64,000 nucleotides of DNA from positions 620,001 to 684,000 of the forward strand of contig NZ_OX638201.1 in assembly GCF_951805225.1 (NCBI RefSeq), in the 5' to 3' direction. The position numbers and the translations under genes were made by a program. The notes beneath the pieces are model-generated. The model was not told the DNA's origin. It was given only the letters and a program-made list of their open reading frames with translations, and did not search any database. This stretch comes from an uncultured Flavobacterium sp. GTDB taxonomy: Bacteria > Bacteroidota > Bacteroidia > Flavobacteriales > Flavobacteriaceae. How positions within the stretch are numbered: the first letter of the stretch is position 1; the number at the start of each line of letters is the position of its first letter. Positions 15,334 to 22,080 of the stretch are shown one piece after another.

Positions 15334-15678
15334 TTATGCTGTAACTGCCATGCGTATTTCTACATTTCCGCCTAATTCTAAGATTGGACATCCGTTTGCA
15401 ATTGTTACGGCTTCGTCATAATCTGCGGCTTTGATGATAATTAATCCGCCAATTGCTTCTTTGATTTCGGCATAAGGTCCGTTGATTACGCTTTTGTTTG
15501 TGGTTACTATTTTTCCTTCGCCATCCCAACGCTGCAAAGGTCTTGCTAGTTTGTCTTGTGCTGCAATTCCGCCTAGCCAATCTTGCCATAATTTAAGCGA
15601 ATCTTGCAATTCTTGTGGCGAAGGCTGTGTTTCTTTTGTGATATAATCTCTACGAAATATCAATAAAAATTCGTTCAT
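15334..15678 (-). CDS. YciI-like (DGPF-type) protein
   Basis: The 114-residue protein belongs to the YciI/DGPF superfamily. It begins MNEFLLIFRRDY and carries 'VINGPYAEIKEAIGG' in place of the classic DGPF motif, followed by 'LIIIKAADYDEAVTIANGCP', a typical YciI helix. Proteins of this type are consistently encoded next to ECF42-like sigma factors and are thought to be their target or modulator; the biochemical role is unproven. It lies downstream of the AhpD-like gene and upstream of the sigma gene on the same strand, with repeats in both gaps. Confidence 0.85.
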   Translation of the reverse strand: MNEFLLIFRRDYITKETQPSPQELQDSLKLWQDWLGGIAAQDKLARPLQRWDGEGKIVTTNKSVINGPYAEIKEAIGGLIIIKAADYDEAVTIANGCPILELGGNVEIRMAVTA

Positions 15679-15724
15679 GATATTATTTTTTGAATGTTAT
15701 AAATTTTTCTTTTGATGTTTTTAA

Positions 15725-15774
15725 ATCGATTTTTCAGATTGATTTTATATATATAATGAATCTGAAAAATCGAT
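15725..15774. repeat. 16-bp perfect inverted repeat between the AhpD-like and YciI-like genes
   Basis: ATCGATTTTTCAGATT (15725-15740) pairs exactly with AATCTGAAAAATCGAT (15759-15774) around an 18-base AT-rich loop. No T tract follows on the minus strand, so it does not look like a simple terminator. It could be an operator or an RNA processing hairpin. Confidence 0.75.
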
Positions 15775-15788
15775 CAATAAAGCTTTAA

Positions 15789-16241
15789 TTAACCAAATAA
15801 ACCCACTTTGTAAGTTCCAGGTTCGTTAGGAAATGCAAGGTTAATTCGGTTCCAGGTATTGATGTTTGTGATAGCTAAAGTTAAATCAATTAATTCTTGT
15901 TCTGAAAATTCTTTTGCGGTTTCGTTGTAAACTGAATCTGTAACGTCGCATGCTGTTAAAGCTTCTGCCCATGCAAATGCTGCTCTTTCACGGTTTGTGT
16001 AATATGAGGTTTCTCTCCAGGCGCTTAATCCGTATAAACGTTGTTCGGTTTCGCCTTTGTGACGTGCATCTTTATAATGCATATCAAGACAATAAGCACA
16101 TTTGTTGATTTGTGAAACTCTAAAAAGAACTAATTCTATAAGTGATTGCTCCAATGGAGATTTTTTCAAGTATCCGCCAACTGGATAAAGTGTTTTGATT
16201 GCTTCTTGTCCTTTTACGTGAATGTTAATTCGATTTTCCAT
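15789..16241 (-). CDS. carboxymuconolactone decarboxylase/AhpD-like protein
   Basis: The 150-residue protein has the AhpD-like core with Cys48 and Cys51 (CAYC) followed by His55. Glu36 is spaced eleven residues before the first cysteine, as in peroxidase-type CMD proteins. 'SAWRETSYYTNRERAAFAWAEAL' and 'NINTWNRINLAF' are conserved further on. Such proteins are usually disulfide reductases or peroxidases in the cytoplasm. It is the first gene of a three-gene minus-strand set with the YciI-like protein and the ECF sigma factor, so it may be part of the same redox-linked response. Confidence 0.85.
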   Translation of the reverse strand: MENRINIHVKGQEAIKTLYPVGGYLKKSPLEQSLIELVLFRVSQINKCAYCLDMHYKDARHKGETEQRLYGLSAWRETSYYTNRERAAFAWAEALTACDVTDSVYNETAKEFSEQELIDLTLAITNINTWNRINLAFPNEPGTYKVGLFG

Positions 16242-16418
16242 TTTGTTTAAATTTAATGTTTATAAATGTTGTTATAATGGAATAACAATCGAACTTCCGG
16301 AATTGGACAAAATTTTTATCTTTTTTTGAAAATATTTTTATTTTTTGTTTAAAAAGTTTGTGAAGGCTTGATATTAGTGGTTTTGTTGAAATTGAATTTT
16401 TTTATAAAAAACGTATAT

Positions 16419-16500
16419 CCTAGCCCTGATGGGAGGGAAAATCCTTTTGTTCCGGTGTTCGGAACAAAAGATTGGAAGGACAGCAGGAAATAGCTTCTAA
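16419..16500 (+). repeat. 82-nt hairpin element, copy 3, supplying the antiporter stop codon
   Basis: It starts CCTAGCCCTGATGGGAGGG and ends GCAGGAAATAGCTTCTAA. The core CTTTTGTTCCG pairs perfectly with CGGAACAAAAG over 11 bp around GTGTT. The last bases include CTA (16497-16499), read on the minus strand as the TAG stop of the antiporter gene. Confidence 0.85.
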
Positions 16501-17765
16501 TTATTTTCTCGGGCACTTAATTTTTTGACAATCCAAGGCAGCGTTAATCCTTGACCAATAAGTGTCAGTAGTACAACGGCAACCGAGATGAAAATAATTA
16601 CGGTTCGTTCGGGAAAAGGAGTTCCGTCTTCGAGTTGTTTTGGGATACCAATAGCAATTGCGAGAGAAACGATTCCGCGCATTCCGGACCAACTTAGAAT
16701 GACGCTGTTATTGAAGTCTAAAAGAGCATCTTCGGTGACTTTTCTTTTCCCTTTATTTCGTGTGCTTTTAAAGGCTTTTTGAAGATTGATTTTCTGAAGA
16801 AATATTCTGACCATTCTAATCAATAAAGCGACAATTGTGATAATGAATGCATATCCGATATACGGCAATATCATGTCGTTTTCGATACCTTTTAGGATAT
16901 AACGAAAATTAAGTCCGATGAGAATAAAGATTAATCCGTTTAGTAGAAATATGATAATGTCCCAAAGGCTTCGGGAGTGATTTTTGAGGCTTTCGGGGAA
17001 TATTTTTTTACTGAAACGTGCAATTGCGAGACCTAAAATAACTACTGCAATTACTCCGGAAACATGCAATTCTTCGGCAATAAGATAGGTGACAAAAGGC
17101 ATTAAGAGCATGAAACTGATGGTAACTTCTGGATTCTTTTTGTGGACTTTGCTTAGTATGAAAGCCAGAATTTTTGCCATTACAAAACCTACGAGGAATC
17201 CGCCTCCTAATAAAAGGATAAATTGCAGGGTTGCTTTCCAGATTATAAATGCTGATCCCATAACGGCTGCAACGGCAAATCGATAGGCTACTAATGCTGA
17301 GGCATCGTTAATTAAACTTTCGCCCTCAAGTATGGTTATGGTTTTATGTGATATTCCAAGTCCTTTTGTGATGTTTATTGCGGCAACAGCATCGGTTGCT
17401 GACAGGATTGCTCCGAGTAAAAATGCTAATGGCCAGGTTATATTCGGGATCATGTAATGTGCGACTACGGCAATCCAAAATGTGGTGAGAAAAACTAATG
17501 TTATTGCTAATGTACCAATAGTATTGATATTGGTTCTAAAATCTTTTGGAGAAATATTAAACGAGGCATCATATAATAATGGTGGCAGAAAGAGCAGAAA
17601 TATGATTTCAGGATTAATTTCGATCTCGTTCATTGTTGGAATAAAGCCAATTGCAATTCCTACTATAACGAGCAGAATTGGTTGTGGTAGTTTTATAACA
17701 TCTGTAAAGGCTGAAAGTCCGATGACAATGGCGAGTATAAAAATAATGATGCTGTAGTTTTCCAT
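16497..17765 (-). CDS. CPA1-family Na+/H+ antiporter
   Basis: The 422-residue inner-membrane protein has about twelve hydrophobic helices and the conserved CPA1 features. These are 'FLPPLLYDASFN' near residue 58, 'GAILSATDAVAA' near residue 118 (the TDAV motif), 'LEGESLINDASALVAYRFA' near residue 147 (ion-binding Asp), and 'WSGMRGIVSLAIAIG' near residue 360. Proteins of this type exchange sodium or potassium for protons. It has no long C-terminal regulatory tail. The gene is flanked by two copies of the 82-nt hairpin element, and one of them provides its stop codon. Confidence 0.93.
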   Translation of the reverse strand: MENYSIIIFILAIVIGLSAFTDVIKLPQPILLVIVGIAIGFIPTMNEIEINPEIIFLLFLPPLLYDASFNISPKDFRTNINTIGTLAITLVFLTTFWIAVVAHYMIPNITWPLAFLLGAILSATDAVAAINITKGLGISHKTITILEGESLINDASALVAYRFAVAAVMGSAFIIWKATLQFILLLGGGFLVGFVMAKILAFILSKVHKKNPEVTISFMLLMPFVTYLIAEELHVSGVIAVVILGLAIARFSKKIFPESLKNHSRSLWDIIIFLLNGLIFILIGLNFRYILKGIENDMILPYIGYAFIITIVALLIRMVRIFLQKINLQKAFKSTRNKGKRKVTEDALLDFNNSVILSWSGMRGIVSLAIAIGIPKQLEDGTPFPERTVIIFISVAVVLLTLIGQGLTLPWIVKKLSARENN

Positions 17766-17872
17766 TAAAATAGATTTTGAAGAAGCTAATATAGGTATTT
17801 CGGGTTTTAGTTGAAAGCATTGAAAGTCATTAAAGGAGTAGATTAAGATGATTTTCTTTTGGAAATAATTGC

Positions 17873-17953
17873 TCTAGCCCTGATAGGAGCGACATCCTTT
17901 TTTGCCGGGGTTCGGCATAAAAGATATAGTGGATAGCAGGAAACAGCTCCTAA
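17873..17953 (+). repeat. 82-nt hairpin element, copy 4
   Basis: It starts CTAGCCCTGATAGGAGCGAC and ends AGCAGGAAACAGCTCCTAA. The outer AGGAGC/GCTCCT pairs perfectly, and the core TTTTGCCG/CGGCATAAAAG surrounds GGGTT. This copy lies upstream of the dnaK promoter region. Confidence 0.85.
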
Positions 17954-17983
17954 TAATGACACGTAAAGTACTGATATGCCACG

Positions 17984-18050
17984 ATTGTCAGGTTTGAAAA
18001 ATGTCATGTTGTCAGATGATTATTGTCGTGCCAATATTAAAACTGACAAT
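17984..18050. promoter_or_regulatory. cluster of TGTCA half-sites upstream of dnaK
   Basis: ATTGTCAGGTTT (17984-17995) and its inverted counterpart AAACTGACAAT (18040-18050) flank ATGTCATGTTGTCAG (18001-18015). The inverted spacing suggests binding sites for an activator. No CIRCE element (TTAGCACTC-N9-GAGTGCTAA) is present. Confidence 0.45.
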
Positions 18051-18068
18051 TTACTTTGGTTTTTTATA

Positions 18069-18085
18069 TTGGCACAAAGATTGAC
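18069..18085 (+). promoter_or_regulatory. sigma-54-like -24/-12 promoter of dnaK
   Basis: TTGGCAC-AAAGA-TTGAC matches the sigma-54 consensus YTGGCACGNNNNTTGCW with correct 12-base spacing between GG (18071) and the downstream G (18083). GA replaces the preferred GC at -12. Transcription would start about 40 bases before the dnaK ATG. An ATATTGGCAC/GTGCCAATAT inversion overlaps the -24 box. Confidence 0.5.
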
Positions 18086-18135
18086 TTATGCCACCTGAGT
18101 TATAAAATGTATATCAAAAATTAAATATATAAAAA

Positions 18136-20019
18136 ATGGGTAAAATAATCGGAATTGACTTAGGTACGACGAACTCTTGTGTTTCTGTAATGGAAGGTAA
18201 CGAAGCAGTTGTTATTCCTAACGCAGAAGGAAAAAGAACAACGCCATCTATCATCGCTTTTGTTGAAGGTGGAGAAATTAAAGTGGGAGATCCTGCAAAA
18301 AGACAAGCGGTAACGAATCCTACAAAAACGATTGCTTCTATTAAACGTTTTATGGGACACACTTTTGCTGAAACTCAAGAAGAGGCAAAAAGAGTTCCTT
18401 ACAGTGTTGTAAAAGGTGACAACAATACTCCACGTGTGGATATTGACGGTCGTTTATACACTGCTCAAGAATTGTCAGCAATGACTCTTCAAAAAATGAA
18501 AAAAACTGCTGAAGACTATTTAGGTCAAACTGTAACTGAAGCGGTTATTACTGTTCCTGCTTACTTTAACGATGCACAACGTCAAGCTACTAAAGAAGCT
18601 GGAGAAATTGCTGGTCTTAAAGTTATGCGTATCATCAATGAGCCAACTGCTGCTGCACTTGCTTACGGATTAGATAAAAAAGGAACTGATCAAAAAATTG
18701 CTGTTTACGATTTAGGTGGAGGTACTTTTGATATCTCTGTTCTTGAATTAGGAGATGGTGTATTTGAAGTATTGTCTACAAATGGTGATACTCACTTAGG
18801 TGGTGATGATTTTGACCAAGTTATTATTGACTGGTTAGCTGACGAATTCAAAACTGAAGAAGGTATTGATTTACGTTTAGATCCAATGTCATTACAACGT
18901 TTGAAAGAGGCTGCAGAGAAAGCTAAGATTGAATTATCATCTTCTGCTGAAACTGAAATCAACTTACCTTACGTAACTGCTACTGCTTCTGGACCAAAAC
19001 ACTTAGTGAAAAAATTATCTAGAGCTAAATTTGAGCAATTATCTGATTCTTTAGTAAAACGTTCTATGGAGCCAGTTGCTAAAGCATTAAAAGATGCAGG
19101 TTTATCTACATCTGATATTGACGAAGTTATTCTTGTTGGAGGTTCTACTCGTATGCCAAGAATTGCTGACGAAGTTGAAAAATTCTTTGGTAAAAAAGCG
19201 TCTAAAGGTGTTAACCCTGATGAGGTTGTTGCTATTGGAGCAGCTATTCAAGGTGGAGTTTTATCTGGAGATGTAAAAGATGTATTGTTACTTGACGTAA
19301 CACCTCTTTCTTTAGGTATCGAAACTATGGGTGGTGTTATGACTACATTAATTGAGTCTAATACAACTATTCCAACTAAAAAATCTCAAGTATTCTCTAC
19401 TGCTTCTGATTCTCAGCCATCTGTTGAGCTTCACGTATTGCAAGGAGCTAGAGCAATGGCTGCTGATAACAAAACTATTGGTCGTTTCCACTTAGATGGT
19501 ATTCCACCAGCACCAAGAGGAGTTCCTCAAATCGAGGTTACTTTTGATATTGATGCTAATGGTATCATCAAAGTTACTGCTACTGATAAAGGAACTGGAA
19601 AATCTCACGATATCCGTATCGAAGCTTCTTCTGGATTAACAGCTGAAGAAATCGAAAAAATGAAACAAGATGCTGAAGCTAATGCTGATGCTGATAAAAT
19701 TGCAAAAGAAAGAGCTGAGAAATTGAACGAAGCTGATAGTACTATTTTCCAGACTGAAAGTCAATTGAAAGAATTGGGAAGTAAATTAACAGACGATCAA
19801 AAAACAGCTATCGAATTTGCTTTAACTGAATTAAGATTTGCTCACCAATCTCAAGATCTTGAAGCAATCCAAAAAGGATTAGACAATGTAAATGCAGCTT
19901 GGAAAGTAGCTACAGAAGCAATGTACGCTCAAGGTGGTGAAGGTCAACAAGCAGCTCCACAACAAGAGCAATCGCAAGGTGACAATGTTGAAGACGTTGA
20001 ATTCGAAGAAGTAAAATAA
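18136..20019 (+). CDS. dnaK: molecular chaperone DnaK (Hsp70)
   Basis: The 627-residue protein is full-length DnaK. The ATPase domain begins MGKIIGIDLGTTNSCVSVM and includes the phosphate motif 'YDLGGGTFDISVLE' near residue 195 and 'VILVGGSTRMP' near residue 335. The substrate-binding domain follows from about residue 385, with 'LLDVTPLSLGIETMGG' at the linker. The lid ends in a glutamine-rich tail and the canonical acidic EEVK terminus. It folds nascent and stressed proteins with DnaJ and GrpE, which are not encoded here. The upstream region suggests activator-dependent control. Two hairpins follow the gene. Confidence 0.98.
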   Translation: MGKIIGIDLGTTNSCVSVMEGNEAVVIPNAEGKRTTPSIIAFVEGGEIKVGDPAKRQAVTNPTKTIASIKRFMGHTFAETQEEAKRVPYSVVKGDNNTPRVDIDGRLYTAQELSAMTLQKMKKTAEDYLGQTVTEAVITVPAYFNDAQRQATKEAGEIAGLKVMRIINEPTAAALAYGLDKKGTDQKIAVYDLGGGTFDISVLELGDGVFEVLSTNGDTHLGGDDFDQVIIDWLADEFKTEEGIDLRLDPMSLQRLKEAAEKAKIELSSSAETEINLPYVTATASGPKHLVKKLSRAKFEQLSDSLVKRSMEPVAKALKDAGLSTSDIDEVILVGGSTRMPRIADEVEKFFGKKASKGVNPDEVVAIGAAIQGGVLSGDVKDVLLLDVTPLSLGIETMGGVMTTLIESNTTIPTKKSQVFSTASDSQPSVELHVLQGARAMAADNKTIGRFHLDGIPPAPRGVPQIEVTFDIDANGIIKVTATDKGTGKSHDIRIEASSGLTAEEIEKMKQDAEANADADKIAKERAEKLNEADSTIFQTESQLKELGSKLTDDQKTAIEFALTELRFAHQSQDLEAIQKGLDNVNAAWKVATEAMYAQGGEGQQAAPQQEQSQGDNVEDVEFEEVK

Positions 20020-20056
20020 GCAGAGAACTTCCGATTTATCGGAATGTGAATCGCTT

Positions 20057-20076
20057 ATCCCGATTTTTATCGGGAT
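20057..20076 (+). repeat. hairpin after dnaK
   Basis: ATCCCGAT and ATCGGGAT form an 8-bp stem with a four-T loop, without a long T tract. It precedes the true terminator. Confidence 0.6.
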
Positions 20077-20098
20077 CTTTTGAAGATCATAAATAAGG

Positions 20099-20131
20099 AA
20101 AAACCGAGTCAGAAATGGCTCGGTTTTTTTG
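20099..20131 (+). terminator. rho-independent terminator of dnaK
   Basis: AAAACCGAGTC and GGCTCGGTTTTTTT form a GC-rich stem with a T tract. It lies about 25 bases before the end of the convergent minus-strand gene. Confidence 0.88.
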
Positions 20132-20156
20132 TACTTTATAATTAGTAAAATTATGT

Positions 20157-20804
20157 TTAATCATCTTCTGGATCTCTTATAATTGAGAAACCTTGTAATT
20201 CTACTTCGTCAATTTTCATTTTGATGGTTAGATTTAGATTTTTTTTCAAATGAATTTCAACTTCTTTATAGCCTACAAATAAAACTCTTAATACATCGCG
20301 TTTATCCGCTTCTATTGAAAACTTTCCGTCAATGTCTGTTGAAATTCCGTTTTTTGTGTTTTTAATTGAGACAAATGCACCAGGTAAAGGATTGTTCTTT
20401 TCATCATAAACAACCCCTGAATATCTGATTTTACCATTAGATTTAACGTTTACAGAATCACTAAGTTGCTTTTTATCTGTTTGCTCTATTTTTATTTTGC
20501 CTTGTGCTTTTGCTATTTGGTTTCCTAAACCAAGAAATGCAATGAGCGAAGCCGCTGCAATAATCCAGATTGATTTTTTTTCTTTAGGAATAATCATTTC
20601 ACGATCTAATTGCGATATTCTAAATCTGCCGCACAGTTTTTCCTCTTTTTTATAGGCTAAAATAATTTCCCTATCCGAGGATTTTGTAAAATCAATTACA
20701 TTTTTTTGGCAACTGCTACAAAATTTACCTTTTTCTGTTGGAGACATTTCATACCAGTTTTCATGACAAGGTTCTGGAATTGAGATTTTTATTTTGTTCG
20801 TCAT
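20157..20804 (-). CDS. membrane protein with cysteine-rich N-terminus and CarboxypepD_reg-like domain
   Basis: The 215-residue protein has three parts. The N-terminal cytoplasmic segment (residues 1-70) contains Cys13, Cys29, Cys32 and Cys58 in the pattern 'PCHENW...GKFCSSCQKNVIDF', which may bind a metal. A single membrane helix lies at about 79-94. The extracytoplasmic domain (about 127-205) is a carboxypeptidase-regulatory-like beta sandwich, recognisable from 'GVVYDEKNNPLPGAFVSIKN' and 'GISTDIDGKFSI'. This combination is common in Bacteroidota proteins of unknown role. The gene faces dnaK convergently and is not in an operon. Confidence 0.7.
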   Translation of the reverse strand: MTNKIKISIPEPCHENWYEMSPTEKGKFCSSCQKNVIDFTKSSDREIILAYKKEEKLCGRFRISQLDREMIIPKEKKSIWIIAAASLIAFLGLGNQIAKAQGKIKIEQTDKKQLSDSVNVKSNGKIRYSGVVYDEKNNPLPGAFVSIKNTKNGISTDIDGKFSIEADKRDVLRVLFVGYKEVEIHLKKNLNLTIKMKIDEVELQGFSIIRDPEDD

Positions 20805-20961
20805 TTTATTTTATGCTGTTTAAATGTATTCTAAAACAAATTGCTGTTTATAAAAGTAATGATTATTTAAAATTACGCGACAATAGATTCCTGTCAAAAT
20901 GATAAATGTCATTTCCCATTCAGATTCTTTTTCGTAATATTACTATTGAAAATATTATTGA

Positions 20962-22032
20962 ATGAGAAAGATAAAATACAAGAAGGGACGCAAGCTTCAG
21001 CATATCACTTTAGAGTATACAGGATCGCATAAAGAGCATCAGACAGAGATGCAGCTTTTTGTATACGATGATAACGATGTTGTTGAATATGATAAGTTTA
21101 CGGTTCTGGCATTAAATACCTGTATTGATTATAATAAAAATAATTGGCTCAATGTTCACGGATTAAATAATATAGATTTACTAAAAACTATTGGCACACA
21201 TTTTAAGCTGGATGATTTTTTATTGGCAGATATTTTAAATACTGCGAAAAGAACCAAGCTTGAAGAACAAAAAGATATCTTATTCTTTAATATAAAATCA
21301 CTTTTGCCTTCTGAATATTCGGATAATATTAGCGTTGAGCAAATAAGTTTTATTCTGAAAGACGGAATTTTAATTTCTTTTCAGGAAAAACGAAGTGATT
21401 TCTTTACTCATATTCGCGAACGACTTCGCACACATGCGGGAATTGTGAGAACTAAAAAGGTCGATTATTTACTCTATTTATTGCTTGATGCCGTAATGGA
21501 GAATTTCTATATTACGATTGAAGATGAAGAAGATAAAATCGAAGAACTAATCAATTTAACAAAGAAAGGTGCAGATCCGGTTATTTTGGAAAAGATTGAA
21601 AATCATCGTGATAATTTTAATTTTCTAAAACGTTCTATTGTTCCGCTTCGTGATTCTTTATATTATTTAAAAACGATTAAAGACGACGATACTTATAATG
21701 GAATCCAAAAAGAGACTTTTAGTTTCTTTATCAGATTGCATCAAAAAAGCCTTGAATTGCTAGAGCAAATCGAATCGGATATGAGTTCGTTAGAAAGTGC
21801 TTCAAACTTTTATTTCTCGGAACAAAGCCGAAAAATGAATGAGATTATGAAAACCCTGACGATTATTTCGGCCATTTTTATTCCGCTTACTTTTATTGTT
21901 GGAGTCTACGGAATGAATTTTGAATACATGCCGGAACTACGAGCAAAAAACGGCTATTTTATTGTCATGGGAGCCATGTTTTTATTGGTTATAGCCTTGA
22001 TTATTTATTTCAAAAAAAGACGTTGGTTTTAG
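20962..22032 (+). CDS. corA: CorA-family magnesium/cobalt transporter
   Basis: The 356-residue protein has a long cytoplasmic N-terminal domain with the CorA pattern (helical segments at about 170-290). Two C-terminal membrane helices flank the selectivity signature YGMNF at 316-320 (within 'FIVGVYGMNFEYMP'). The short positively charged tail KKRRWF is also typical. CorA forms pentamers in the inner membrane and takes up Mg2+. The ATG at 20962 gives a charged N-terminus; no upstream alternative is better. The pta gene follows after about 50 bases and may share the transcript. Confidence 0.93.
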   Translation: MRKIKYKKGRKLQHITLEYTGSHKEHQTEMQLFVYDDNDVVEYDKFTVLALNTCIDYNKNNWLNVHGLNNIDLLKTIGTHFKLDDFLLADILNTAKRTKLEEQKDILFFNIKSLLPSEYSDNISVEQISFILKDGILISFQEKRSDFFTHIRERLRTHAGIVRTKKVDYLLYLLLDAVMENFYITIEDEEDKIEELINLTKKGADPVILEKIENHRDNFNFLKRSIVPLRDSLYYLKTIKDDDTYNGIQKETFSFFIRLHQKSLELLEQIESDMSSLESASNFYFSEQSRKMNEIMKTLTIISAIFIPLTFIVGVYGMNFEYMPELRAKNGYFIVMGAMFLLVIALIIYFKKRRWF

Positions 22033-22080
22033 CGTTTTTATTACACAGTTAAAGACTTGAAAAGTTTTAAAATATAAATT

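Larger units (their letters stand above)
17766..18135. other. intergenic region between the antiporter gene and dnaK
   Basis: This 370-base divergent region holds copy 4 of the hairpin element and the complex dnaK upstream region: several TGTCA half-sites, an inverted GTGCCAATAT/ATATTGGCAC pair, and a sigma-54-like promoter. There is no coding frame. Confidence 0.7.

Noticed and set aside
17482..17757. 91-residue plus-strand frame over the antiporter gene
   Set aside because: It is antisense to membrane-helix codons, which tend to leave the opposite strand open; there is no promoter or domain.
18000..18135. CIRCE element upstream of dnaK
   Set aside because: No TTAGCACTC-N9-GAGTGCTAA sequence is present. 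The inversion seen is GTGCCAATAT/ATATTGGCAC.
18114..18362. 82-residue minus-strand frame over the dnaK start
   Set aside because: It is antisense to the conserved N-terminus of dnaK, and its openness follows from dnaK codon usage. No family features are visible.
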